A DNA stretch of 64,000 bases from SHZL01 sp963784425 (GTDB lineage Bacteria > Pseudomonadota > Gammaproteobacteria > Xanthomonadales > SZUA-36), in assembly GCA_963784425.1 (NCBI GenBank), contig CAWARM010000011.1, positions 186,001 through 250,000 on the forward strand. Direction: 5' to 3'. A program made the position numbers and the translations under genes. Numbering within the stretch: position 1 is the stretch's first letter; each line of letters begins with the position of its first letter. Under the pieces are notes generated by a model. That model worked only from the letters and a program-made list of their open reading frames with translations, was not told where the DNA came from and did no database searches. Below are positions 26,501 through 34,958 of this stretch, piece after piece.

Positions 26501-28499
26501 GGATGACATTTACCTGCCTCCAGTCCATCTCGGCAGCAATGATCAACTGATTGAATCCGTCACTTTCGGCCAGCCCGTGCAGGGTTTTTTCAAATGATGC
26601 CTGGAAGGGCTCACGAATGACGTCGAGGTCCAGTGCATGGTGAACGAACGGGATCATGTCGAAGTCCTGGATCCACAGCCGCTCCTGTGCAGACAAGTGC
26701 AATTCATAAGGGCGCTCGCTGACGATTTGCAAGCCGAGATCTTCCAGCATGGGCAGCACTTCGGAAAGCGGAATGGGGTTGTGTTTGCGGAACAATTTGA
26801 AGCGAATAAGGCCACCCCTGGTCTTGTACGGGCGGTAGAGGGCCATGCGCAGATCTTCCCCTGCGTCAACCGCAGCCGCATGGTCCACATCGTCAGCTGC
26901 GAACAAGGGCTTTACGTCTTCTTTGTAAGCTTCCGGAAATGCCTTGCCAATGCGCGCTGCCAGCTTGAGCCCTTCTTCTTCGCCGTGTTGTTGTACCAGC
27001 ACGGCAGAAAGCTCGTCCGTCCAGGATCGGAGGGCATCCACGATATGCTGTTCAAGCAAGGGTACATCCGGTTTGATATCGCTGCCGGGTTTTGGCCGGA
27101 TGATCACCTGCAGCCTGGCCAGCGTCGATTCGGAAACGTTGACTACATAGTCCAGGGTCCGGCCGTTCAAGGCATCCTTGAGAATTTCCTGGATTCTTTC
27201 CCTGTTCTCGGTATTAAATCGCTCGCGTGGAATGTAAACAAGGCAGGAATAAAACCGCCCGTAAAGTTCCCGCCTTATGAAAAGGCGCACCCTTCTGCGT
27301 TCCTGCAAATTGAGCACGCCCACGGCAATTTCGGCCAGCTCAGTGCTGCTGGCCTGGAACATATCATCGCGAGGCAGGGACTCAAAAATGTGCAGCATGG
27401 ATTTCCACGCATGACTGCCCGGCTGCAGTTTTGAGTCTTTCAGCACGTTACGCGCCCGGCCCCTGATCAACGGTGTGTCCAGCACGCTCAGCGAGTACGC
27501 GGTGGAGGTAAAGAGGCCCAGGAATCTGCGTTCCGCTATCGTGCGTCCGCGGGAGTCGAACTGCAGCACACCGATATAGTCGAGGTAACCCTGCCGGTGC
27601 ACTGTTGAACGCGCATTGGTCTTGGTGATGATCAAGGGGGACTCCTGGCCGGACTTACGTGCCGCTTCCGCCAGGCTGGTCAAGGAACGCTTGGAGACTG
27701 TGTCATCAGTCTCGCGCAGGATACCCAGTCCCGAACCCGGCACAAGGCGAAGGTCATAGCCACTGGTTCCCTTTACTACCTGATAATCACGCACGCCAAG
27801 GAAAATAAAGTGATCATCTGCGAGCCAGGAAAGGAACTGCTGGCATTCCTGCATCAGCTCCGGGCTGGTATTGGGTGCCCATGCCGGCATGAGTTCGCGG
27901 GTTCTCTCCACCACTTCTGACATGGCTTTCCAGTCCGTCACGGCAGCACTTAAATCACTCAGGGCCTTACGCAGGCGCTCAGTGATTTCGGCGAGAACCT
28001 CTGGCCGGGTTTGGCGGCTGGTCTGGATTTGCACCACTGATTCGGTGATCGCCCGTTCGTCCTGTCGATCTGTAATTGCGGTAAGCCGGCCGCCACGATC
28101 CCGCCGAACCCGGATCACCGGGTGGATAATCAGGTGAACGTCAATGTTCATTTCTGCCAGTACGATGGATGCGCTGTCTACCAGGAACGGTTTGTCATCG
28201 TTCACCATTTCAATGATGGTATGCTGACTTTCCCATCCATGCTCCTTCGCGCCCGGGTTGAAAACCCGAATCAGGGCCTGTCCCGGCAACCTGCACGACA
28301 GAAACTTGAGCTGGCTCGCAATAACACCGGCCAGGGCCGCGGTGGTTTCGCGCCCCAACTCTTCCATTGGCACGCGCCGGAAGAAATATTGCATGTACTC
28401 GCGCGCCAGCGCGGCCTGCTTCTCACGGAGCAGCCCGCCCAAAGCCCGTCCAATGCGACCAAGTAGTCTTTTCTTTTGCTGATCAGATGATTTGTTCAT
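23544..28499 (-). CDS. gdhB: NAD-dependent glutamate dehydrogenase, giant form
   Basis: A 1651-residue enzyme of the 180-kDa class that converts glutamate to 2-oxoglutarate and ammonium with NAD, feeding amino acid carbon into the TCA cycle. The long N-terminal half holds ACT-like regulatory segments (FLVDSASIVLAEMNIDVHL, VLPMLEDLGLQIVSERPYEL). The dehydrogenase core, about residues 830-1250, has GRIARGGLRWSDRREDFRTE and the catalytic lysine loop VGAKGGFVVKRPP. A helical C-terminal domain ends it. ATG 28499 was chosen because the longer frame from 28562 would include a perfect -10 box and lacks similarity. The next gene, nadK, follows by 33 bases. Confidence 0.96.
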   Translation of the reverse strand: MNKSSDQQKKRLLGRIGRALGGLLREKQAALAREYMQYFFRRVPMEELGRETTAALAGVIASQLKFLSCRLPGQALIRVFNPGAKEHGWESQHTIIEMVNDDKPFLVDSASIVLAEMNIDVHLIIHPVIRVRRDRGGRLTAITDRQDERAITESVVQIQTSRQTRPEVLAEITERLRKALSDLSAAVTDWKAMSEVVERTRELMPAWAPNTSPELMQECQQFLSWLADDHFIFLGVRDYQVVKGTSGYDLRLVPGSGLGILRETDDTVSKRSLTSLAEAARKSGQESPLIITKTNARSTVHRQGYLDYIGVLQFDSRGRTIAERRFLGLFTSTAYSLSVLDTPLIRGRARNVLKDSKLQPGSHAWKSMLHIFESLPRDDMFQASSTELAEIAVGVLNLQERRRVRLFIRRELYGRFYSCLVYIPRERFNTENRERIQEILKDALNGRTLDYVVNVSESTLARLQVIIRPKPGSDIKPDVPLLEQHIVDALRSWTDELSAVLVQQHGEEEGLKLAARIGKAFPEAYKEDVKPLFAADDVDHAAAVDAGEDLRMALYRPYKTRGGLIRFKLFRKHNPIPLSEVLPMLEDLGLQIVSERPYELHLSAQERLWIQDFDMIPFVHHALDLDVIREPFQASFEKTLHGLAESDGFNQLIIAAEMDWRQVNVIRSYCKYRMQIGSPFSQNYMAETLAKFPAISRLLIELFEAMFDPARDTETSLQKNQAAQALARVIENLLDDRLKQDRVLLECIDEMVRSRRANREQQEQAIKAAFQRALHSVSNLDEDRILYAFYDVIRATLRTNFFRQQEDGGRAAYICFKIDSAKVADLPLPRPYREIWVYSPRFEGIHLRCGRIARGGLRWSDRREDFRTEVLGLMKAQNVKNTMIVPVGAKGGFVVKRPPQQGGRDALLQEGIACYSLFINALLDITDNLQVNKIVPPHAVVRRDEDDPYLVVAADKGTATFSDIANGISLERKFWLGDAFASGGSVGYDHKGMGITAKGAWEGVKRHFRELGLDIQKQAFTVVGIGDMSGDVFGNGMLLSRHIRLQAAFNHQHIFLDPDPDARSSLAERRRLFRKPRSGWNDYNPELISKGGGVFSRQDKTIPLSPQVREWLGTDSIELAPNALITLILKAPVDLLWNGGIGTYVKAASESNADVGDPPNNSLRINGEDLRCRVVGEGGNLGFTQEGRIEFALAGGCINTDFIDNSAGVDTSDHEVNIKILLAQAIRAGRLKESERSRLLASMTEDVARLVLRSNYLQTQAISMMQTLKGPRIGAKQHFISVLEANGTLNRELEHLPDDEQLTERRNRGEGLTRPELSVLLSYSKIVTYQQLLASDLPEDAYLSRELIRYFPAALQSRFADIMQEHRLKREIIATQVTNSMINRMGVSFALRMSEDTGAEPSDVAKAFTIARQIFGAREFWAEVESLDSKVSAALQTMAMRTMWSLLRQATRWVLNRRRSRLDIQHMVDRLAPGLSIMQKSMQSEGTPEELAVLAAEERVYLDGGFPATLARRTVLLQRLFPVLDVVETAAHRKMDVESVASIYFGLGESLRLKWLQEQLESLPVEGQWHALARANLRDELYSVQNILVENVLREEGKRADAHTRWMKAHRQETEKVSAMLNDMLNLPAMDYATVSVAVRALGNMLNANGH

Positions 28500-28544
28500 G
28501 AATGGATGCAAACCTTTGCGAAGAGTGGCCCGGCAGGGGCCGCA

Positions 28545-28550
28545 ATTATA
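28545..28550 (-). promoter_or_regulatory. Candidate -10 element of the glutamate dehydrogenase gene
   Basis: A perfect TATAAT on the minus strand, 46 bases before the ATG at 28499. No good -35 was found at 16-18 bases. The 11 bases TATAATTGCGG recur at the sucA promoter. Confidence 0.45.
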
Positions 28551-28663
28551 AGCTCTGGGCAAACTGAATGCCGCTATGTTTGCCAGGTCAGCGCGGCTTG
28601 CTATTGACCTGTCTGCCGACAGTGGTTAGGCTTAAATATCTTTCAATCTGGATAAAGAGATAT

Positions 28664-29614
28664 ATGTCTGCCAAAAAGGCAAACTCCCCTGATCTGGAAT
28701 CAGCGTCCTACCACTGCCGCTTGTTGTCCGATTCTACACGATTACGCCTTCTGCTCCTGTTGGAGCATGAGGAGTTGAGTGTTGCGGAGCTTTCAGCAAT
28801 AACCCAACTTGCTCAGCCGCGCGTTTCCACTCACCTTGCCAAGCTCAAGGAAGCCAGCCTGGTGTCTGACCGTCGCGAAGGCGTCTCCGTATACTACCGC
28901 CTGTCTACAGTGATCAATGACTCCAGCCTGGAAGCCCTGTGGCAGGTCTTGCGCAACAGCCGGTCTGACCCGCTTGCGCAACAAGACATGGAGCGGGCTG
29001 AAAACGTCTTGCGATCGCGCCGCGGAGATACCTGGGCAGACAGCGTGGCCGGTGACATGGAGCGGCATTACTCACCGGGACGGACCTGGGAAGCGACTGC
29101 CCATGGACTGGCGCACCTCGTGGATCCAGGCGATGTGCTGGATATCGCTTCCGGGGATGGCGTGCTGGCTGAACTGCTTGCGCCAAGAGCAAGGCATGTC
29201 ACCTGTCTGGATAGCAGTCAAAAAGTCGTTGATGCAGCAAAAAAACGCCTCGCGCGCTTTTCCAACGTGCACGTGCAACTTGGAGACATGCATGCCCTGC
29301 CCTTCGCGGACGCCTCCTTTGATACGGTAACGTTGATGCATGCCCTGACCTATACCACGCAAGCACCGCTTGTGCTCAGGGAAGCAAGCCGGGCTTTGCG
29401 GCGGGGGGGCAGGTTGCTGGCAGTGACACTCGCACAGCACGCACATGCCAAGGCGGTTGAACCATACAATCACGCCAACCTGGGATTCAGCGGCGAGCAG
29501 CTAAGGCAGTTGGCGGTCAGGGCGGGCCTGCAGGTCATTGCCTGCGAGATCTCCGCGGTGGAGAAGCGCGCACCGAATTTTGCCATACTGTCCTTGTCAG
29601 CGGTGCGCTGCTGA
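28664..29614 (+). CDS. ArsR-family regulator fused to SAM-dependent methyltransferase
   Basis: A 316-residue fusion. Residues 10-95 form a winged helix of the ArsR type (HCRLLSDSTRLRLLLLLE, then LAQPRVSTHLAKLKEASLVS). Residues 145-310 form a class I methyltransferase domain with the SAM-binding motif VLDIASGDGVLAEL, acidic CLDSSQKVVD and DMHALPFADASFD. Such fusions commonly sit beside metH or other methionine-cycle genes and are thought to sense SAM or SAH and regulate the pathway; this is inferred from family and context. ATG 28664 follows AAAGAGA; the longer frame from 28568 lacks similarity. The metH start is three bases downstream, so the two are coupled. Confidence 0.85.
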   Translation: MSAKKANSPDLESASYHCRLLSDSTRLRLLLLLEHEELSVAELSAITQLAQPRVSTHLAKLKEASLVSDRREGVSVYYRLSTVINDSSLEALWQVLRNSRSDPLAQQDMERAENVLRSRRGDTWADSVAGDMERHYSPGRTWEATAHGLAHLVDPGDVLDIASGDGVLAELLAPRARHVTCLDSSQKVVDAAKKRLARFSNVHVQLGDMHALPFADASFDTVTLMHALTYTTQAPLVLREASRALRRGGRLLAVTLAQHAHAKAVEPYNHANLGFSGEQLRQLAVRAGLQVIACEISAVEKRAPNFAILSLSAVRC

Positions 29615-29617
29615 TTT

Positions 29618-32600
29618 GTGAACCAGCTCCCTTACAGGCACCCGGAACGGGTGGCACAGCTACAGGAATTGCTACACCGTCGCGTGCTGGTTACGGATGG
29701 TGCCATGGGCACGATGATCCAGGCATTGCGGCTGCAGGAAGAGGATTTTCGCGGCGATCGATTCGCTGCGCATCCTGCTGCCCTGAAGGGGAACAATGAC
29801 CTGCTAAGCCTGACCCGCCCTGACCTGATCCGCGCCATTCACCAGGGATTCCTTGATGCCGGCGCCGACCTTGTTGAAACCAACACGTTTAATTCCACGC
29901 GCATTTCGCAGGCGGACTACGCTACCGAGAGCGTGGTGCGCGAGCTCAATTGCGAGAGCGCCCGGATAGCCGCATCGGCAGCTGCAGCCGCTAGCGCCGC
30001 AAACCCCGGGCACCCGCGCTTTGTAATGGGCGCCCTCGGGCCCACCAACCGCACCGCTTCGCTGTCACCCGATGTCAACCGGCCGGAATTTCGCAACACC
30101 AGTTTCGATGAGATGCGTCACGCCTATGACGAGGCCGCCCAGGGCCTGGTCGAAGGTGGCTGTGACCTGCTCATCGTTGAAACCGTTTTCGATACGCTTA
30201 ATTGCAAGGCGGCGCTCTTTGGTATTGGAGACGCTTTTGCGCGCCAGGGCTCCCGGCTGCCGGTAATCATCTCCGGCACCATAATCGACGCTAGCGGACG
30301 CACCCTGTCCGGCCAGACCGTCGAAGCATTCTGGTATTCAATCCGGCACGCCCGGCCATTTGCCGTGGGCTTGAACTGTGCCCTGGGTGCAGAGGAAATA
30401 CGGCCGTGGATCCGTGCGCTGGCCCACATTGCCGATTGCCCGATTATCCTCTATCCCAATGCAGGCCTGCCCAATGAATTGGGCGAGTACGATGATACTC
30501 CAGGGCACATGTCCGAGGTCATCAGCGGCCTGGCCGCTGAGGGACTGCTGAATATCGTGGGGGGTTGCTGCGGCACGACTCCAGACCACATTGCTGCAAT
30601 TACGGATGCGGTCCGCTCTGCACCGCCGCGGCGTTTGCCACAGCTACCCGCATTGTGCCGGCTGGCGGGCCTGGAACCGCTGGTGCTGACTCCAGACCTG
30701 AATTTCGTCAACGTGGGTGAACGCACCAATGTGACTGGCTCCGCCCGTTTCCGCAAACTGATCGAAGATGACAATTACACCGCAGCGGTCGAGGTTGCCC
30801 GTCAGCAGGTAGAAAGCGGGGCCCAGATTATCGATATAAACATGGACGAAGGGCTGCTTGATGGTCCCGCGGCCATGGCCCGTTTCATTAACCTGATCGC
30901 TGCCGAACCGGACATTTCCCGCGTTCCCGTGATGATCGATTCGTCCCGCTGGGATGTCATAGAGGCGGGGCTGAAATGCTTGCAGGGCAAAGGCATTGTC
31001 AATTCCATCAGTCTCAAGGAAGGTGAGGCTGCGTTCATTGCCCAGGCCAACAAGGTCTTGCGCTATGGCGCAGCCGTGATCGTTATGGCTTTCGATGAAA
31101 ACGGCCAGGCGGACACGCTGGAGCGTCGGGTAGCCGTGTGCAAACGTGCCTGGAAGATTCTTACCGGAACGGTTGGGTTCCCGGCAGAGGACATCATTTT
31201 TGACCCCAACATTTTTGCCATCGCAACAGGCATAGCCGAGCATGCAACTTACGGCCTGGACTTCATCGAGGCCTGCAGGCAAATCAAGGAGAACTGCCCC
31301 GGCGCATTGATTTCCGGCGGCGTAAGTAACGTGTCTTTTTCCTTTCGTGGCCAGGACCGGGTGCGCGAGGCCATACACTCGGTTTTCCTTTACCACGCCA
31401 TTCACGCTGGAATGGACATGGGTATCGTCAACGCCGGCCAGCTTGAGGTGTACGATGCGATTGATCCAGCATTACGCGAAGCCGTTGAGGATGTTGTGCT
31501 CAACCGCCGCGAGGATGCCACCGACCGCTTACTGGAAATAGCCCAGGCATTTCAGGGCGGTGGAAGAAGCGAAGCCATCAGCGAAGCCTGGCGCGAAGGC
31601 TCAGTGCAGGATCGACTGGTCTATGCCCTGGTCAAAGGCATCAACACCCACATCGAGGAAGATACCGAAGAAGCAAGACGACTGTCGCAGCGGGCACTGG
31701 ATGTTATCGAAGGTCCGCTGATGAAGGGCATGAACGTGGTAGGCGACCTGTTCGGCGACGGCAAGATGTTCTTGCCGCAAGTCGTCAAGAGTGCCCGCGT
31801 GATGAAGCAAGCCGTCGCCGTGCTCATTCCACACATTGAAAACGAAAAAGCCGCCTCGGGTGAAGAGGCCAGCGACCAGGGGCACATCGTGATGGCTACG
31901 GTCAAAGGCGACGTCCACGACATTGGCAAGAACATTGTTGCCGTGGTGCTGAGATGCAACAATTTTCGTGTCACGGACCTGGGTGTCATGGTGCCGGGTG
32001 AGACCATACTCACGGCGGCAGTGCGCGAGAAGGCCGACATCATTGGGCTGTCGGGGTTGATCACGCCTTCGCTGGAAGAAATGCGGATGGTGGCAGCGGA
32101 AATGCAGCGACAAGGCTTTACCATACCCTTGCTCATTGGTGGGGCAACGACCTCGCCCGTGCACACGGCATTGCGCATCGAACCGGAATACGAACAGGGC
32201 GTTTTCTGGGTCAAGGATGCCTCGCGTGCCGTAGGCGTGGTGCGGCAGCTGCTGGAACCTGATAGCCGCCGCGCCCTGCATGTAAAATCTACCGAAGAAT
32301 ACCAGCGCTTGCGCGATCGCCGGGCCCAGGGAAGTCGCAGGGAACCTCCGGTTACGCTTGAGACAGCCAGGGCCAACCGGGTTGCGATCGACTGGACCAA
32401 GGGCATCCGCCGAGCTCCGCGAAAAACCGGTGTAATGGAATTTCCGGACTATCCCCTGGACGACGTGGTCGAGCTTATAGACTGGACGCCATTTTTCCAG
32501 ACCTGGGAGTTGGCCGGAAGTTACCCGGAAATCCTGCAGGACCCCGTCGTTGGCGAGGTTGCATCAAATCTGTACCGCGATGCACGCGCCATGCTGAAAC

Positions 32601-33322
32601 GCATGATCCGGGAAAAATGGGTGAGTGCATCCGCAGTGGTTGGGCTGTTTCCAGCCGTTGCAGACGGTGACGACGTTGTGATTTTCGACCCCGCCCAACC
32701 GGGTACGGAGTTGGCGCGACTGCTATTCCTGCGGCAGCAAAAGGCCAAGGCTGAAGGACGGTTCAATGTCTGCCTGGCCGACTACATTGCCCCCCGCGCA
32801 TCGGGACTCGAAGACCACATCGGTTTGTTTGCCGTGACAGCAGGATTGGGCATCGAGACACAGGTCGCGAAGTATGAAGCTGCCAATGATGACTACAACG
32901 CCATCCTGCTAAAGGCCCTCGCCGATCGCCTCGCGGAGGCCATGGCAGAGAGAATGCACCAGCGCGTCCGGGTGGAGTTGTGGGGATATGCACAGGGCGA
33001 AACTCCGGACCTCGCAGCTTTGATTGGAGAAAACTACCAGGGGATTCGTCCCGCGCCCGGATATCCTGCGTGCCCTGATCACAGCGAAAAAGAAAAAATC
33101 TTTCAAATACTCAGTGCCAGCGACCGCGCCGGCATCTCCCTGACCAGTGGTTGGTCCATGCTGCCGGCAGCCAGCGTTTGCGGTTATTATTTTGCGCACC
33201 CGGAAGCAAAATACTGCGTAATTGGCACTGTGCTAGCCGACCAACTGGAAGACTACGCGCAGCGCAAAGGTTGCAGCGTCGAGTCCCTGCGCCGGCTCCT
33301 TCCAGCCAACATCCATGGGTAA
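29618..33322 (+). CDS. metH: Cobalamin-dependent methionine synthase
   Basis: MetH transfers the methyl group of 5-methyltetrahydrofolate to homocysteine through methylcobalamin. The 1234 residues contain all four modules. The homocysteine domain has its zinc cysteines in GLNCALG and GGCCGTTPDH. The folate (pterin) domain starts near FVNVGERTNVTGSARF. The B12 module has the cobalt-ligand motif GDVHDIGKNIVAV. The C-terminal reactivation domain contains YYFAHPEAKYCVIG. The start is GTG at 29618, three bases after the ArsR-methyltransferase stop. No cobalamin riboswitch is seen upstream, which points to the fused regulator as the control element. Confidence 0.98.
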   Translation: MNQLPYRHPERVAQLQELLHRRVLVTDGAMGTMIQALRLQEEDFRGDRFAAHPAALKGNNDLLSLTRPDLIRAIHQGFLDAGADLVETNTFNSTRISQADYATESVVRELNCESARIAASAAAAASAANPGHPRFVMGALGPTNRTASLSPDVNRPEFRNTSFDEMRHAYDEAAQGLVEGGCDLLIVETVFDTLNCKAALFGIGDAFARQGSRLPVIISGTIIDASGRTLSGQTVEAFWYSIRHARPFAVGLNCALGAEEIRPWIRALAHIADCPIILYPNAGLPNELGEYDDTPGHMSEVISGLAAEGLLNIVGGCCGTTPDHIAAITDAVRSAPPRRLPQLPALCRLAGLEPLVLTPDLNFVNVGERTNVTGSARFRKLIEDDNYTAAVEVARQQVESGAQIIDINMDEGLLDGPAAMARFINLIAAEPDISRVPVMIDSSRWDVIEAGLKCLQGKGIVNSISLKEGEAAFIAQANKVLRYGAAVIVMAFDENGQADTLERRVAVCKRAWKILTGTVGFPAEDIIFDPNIFAIATGIAEHATYGLDFIEACRQIKENCPGALISGGVSNVSFSFRGQDRVREAIHSVFLYHAIHAGMDMGIVNAGQLEVYDAIDPALREAVEDVVLNRREDATDRLLEIAQAFQGGGRSEAISEAWREGSVQDRLVYALVKGINTHIEEDTEEARRLSQRALDVIEGPLMKGMNVVGDLFGDGKMFLPQVVKSARVMKQAVAVLIPHIENEKAASGEEASDQGHIVMATVKGDVHDIGKNIVAVVLRCNNFRVTDLGVMVPGETILTAAVREKADIIGLSGLITPSLEEMRMVAAEMQRQGFTIPLLIGGATTSPVHTALRIEPEYEQGVFWVKDASRAVGVVRQLLEPDSRRALHVKSTEEYQRLRDRRAQGSRREPPVTLETARANRVAIDWTKGIRRAPRKTGVMEFPDYPLDDVVELIDWTPFFQTWELAGSYPEILQDPVVGEVASNLYRDARAMLKRMIREKWVSASAVVGLFPAVADGDDVVIFDPAQPGTELARLLFLRQQKAKAEGRFNVCLADYIAPRASGLEDHIGLFAVTAGLGIETQVAKYEAANDDYNAILLKALADRLAEAMAERMHQRVRVELWGYAQGETPDLAALIGENYQGIRPAPGYPACPDHSEKEKIFQILSASDRAGISLTSGWSMLPAASVCGYYFAHPEAKYCVIGTVLADQLEDYAQRKGCSVESLRRLLPANIHG

Positions 33323-33357
33323 TTTTTCCCCCGCGCGCCGACCAAGAGCAGGCAGAA

Positions 33358-33966
33358 TTACCAGATCAGGTCGTCAGGCACGGGAAACTGTTCCTCTTCC
33401 TCCGCGCCGCCGGACAGGTCCGGGACATGGTCTTCCGAGAGAACTCGCACCTGGTTGACGTGCTCCGTTGCCAACACGTGGTAGCCACCGGACAAGTAGA
33501 CGAGCCCGAGCTGGCCTTCGTTGAGCGCCTTGAATTGCTCCAGTGTAACGCTGACTTTGCGTATTCGCCCCTTGTACATGAAATGCCGGGCCACTTCAGC
33601 AGCAGGATCATTCTGGCGGTGCGGCTCAACGATGGCCTTGATGGCATTGTTTACCTGCCTGCGCCTGAGATCTTCCAGCCTCTTGCTCTCCTTGCTCGCT
33701 TCCGCCTCCGTCCTTAGCTGCTGCTCGCGCAGGACATAGGCTTGCTCCAAAGTGAGGTCACCTCCATCAACCGCTGGCAGCCCGGACTGTCCGGGTGGCC
33801 TCGCTGCGGTGGCCTGGGGTTTGGCTTGCAGGGCACTTTCTTTCGGTCTTCGCGCGTGCTGCGTGGAGCACGAACCTGGTTTGTGAGTTTTCCTGGCGAC
33901 TGGCTTGGGCGCAGGCTCTTTTGCCAGCCCCAGGGCCTTCAACTGCTCCTGCAGGGATTTGCTCAT
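33358..33966 (-). CDS. DUF2058 protein
   Basis: A 202-residue cytoplasmic protein of the DUF2058 family (YaiL-like), start MSKSLQEQLKALGL as in the family. A lysine/proline/alanine-rich linker (about residues 15-65) is followed by a charged helical segment (AYVLREQQLRTEAEASKESK) and a conserved C-terminal domain (IRKVSVTLEQFKALNEGQLG, then YHVLATEHVNQVR). Function is not established; some members are annotated as nucleic-acid-associated. Its ATG overlaps the fcl stop by four bases (33963-33966), placing it at the end of the nucleotide-sugar operon, probably by transcriptional convenience. Confidence 0.88.
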   Translation of the reverse strand: MSKSLQEQLKALGLAKEPAPKPVARKTHKPGSCSTQHARRPKESALQAKPQATAARPPGQSGLPAVDGGDLTLEQAYVLREQQLRTEAEASKESKRLEDLRRRQVNNAIKAIVEPHRQNDPAAEVARHFMYKGRIRKVSVTLEQFKALNEGQLGLVYLSGGYHVLATEHVNQVRVLSEDHVPDLSGGAEEEEQFPVPDDLIW

Positions 33967-34955
33967 TCAGCGCTAGTCCCCCGCGCAAGCCCGTGGCCTT
34001 GCGTTTCCATCTGGCTGCACATCCAGGAATAGGTACTTTGCACCCCTGCACGCAATGGAATCGTAGCTGACCAGCCCAGGGCCCGGGCGCGGCTTACGTC
34101 CAGTAGCTTGCGCGGAGTTCCATCCGGTTTGCTTCGATCGAAGACTATGCTACCGGTAAATCCACAAACCCCGGCTATCAGCTCCGCCAGCTCTGCAATC
34201 GAAACGTCTTCGCCGCAGCCGATATTCACCTGGGAGTTATATGCCGGCACCAGCGCCCGGAATTCTGCTTCGTCTATGCGCATTACCTGGTAACAGCCAG
34301 CCGCCATGTCGTCCACGTGCAGAAACTCGCGCCGCGGCAGGCCACTGCCCCAAACGGTTACCGAAGTGCGGTTTTGCTGCACAGCTTCGTGGAACTTGCG
34401 CAGCAAGGCAGGCAGTACATGGCTGGAATTCAGGTCAAAATTATCGTTGGGTCCATACAGATTGGTTGGCATCACGCTGCGAAAATCGCAGCCATACTGC
34501 CGGTGATAGGCCTCGCACATGCGAATGCCTGCAATCTTGGCTACGGCGTAGGCCTCGTTGCTGGATTCCAGTGGCCCAGTTAGCAAGGCATCCTCGACAA
34601 GAGGCTGGCTGGCCAAGCGGGGATAAATGCAGGAACTGCCGAGAAAAAGCAAGCGCTTGACCCCTGCCCGCCAGGCAGCATCAATTACATTGGTCTGAAT
34701 CTGCAGGTTGTCGCGGATGAAGTCCGCGGGGTGATCCCGATTGGCAAGAATTCCACCGACCCGGGCCGCAGCCAGGAAAACCCAATCTATGTCTTCACCA
34801 GCGAAAAACTGTTCTACTTCGGATTGTCGAGTCAGGTCCAGCGCAGCTCGGTCGCGGGTAAGCAGCTCCAGATTGTTCTCATGCGCGAGGCGCCGCATCA
34901 ACGCGGAGCCCACCATGCCACGATGACCGGCAACAAAAGTCCTCAGTCGATTCAC
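33963..34955 (-). CDS. fcl: GDP-L-fucose synthase
   Basis: Epimerises and reduces GDP-4-keto-6-deoxymannose (made by Gmd) to GDP-L-fucose with NADPH. This is a 330-residue short-chain dehydrogenase-type protein with nucleotide motif VAGHRGMVGSAL, the serine in LGSSCIYPR, the YxxxK pair in NEAYAVAKIAG, and MPTNLYGPNDNFDLNSSHV, typical of the family. It follows gmd by three bases and overlaps the DUF2058 gene. GDP-fucose is used for capsule, exopolysaccharide or O-antigen; no glycosyltransferase is in view. Confidence 0.95.
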   Translation of the reverse strand: MNRLRTFVAGHRGMVGSALMRRLAHENNLELLTRDRAALDLTRQSEVEQFFAGEDIDWVFLAAARVGGILANRDHPADFIRDNLQIQTNVIDAAWRAGVKRLLFLGSSCIYPRLASQPLVEDALLTGPLESSNEAYAVAKIAGIRMCEAYHRQYGCDFRSVMPTNLYGPNDNFDLNSSHVLPALLRKFHEAVQQNRTSVTVWGSGLPRREFLHVDDMAAGCYQVMRIDEAEFRALVPAYNSQVNIGCGEDVSIAELAELIAGVCGFTGSIVFDRSKPDGTPRKLLDVSRARALGWSATIPLRAGVQSTYSWMCSQMETQGHGLARGTSAE

Positions 34956-34958
34956 GGT

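Noticed and set aside
28500..28562. Longer N-terminus for the giant glutamate dehydrogenase
   Set aside because: The extension includes a perfect TATAAT and starts with TTG; the conserved protein begins at 28499.
28560..29617. Cobalamin or SAM riboswitch upstream of metH
   Set aside because: The space before metH is filled by the ArsR-methyltransferase gene, and the bases before that gene show no conserved riboswitch boxes.
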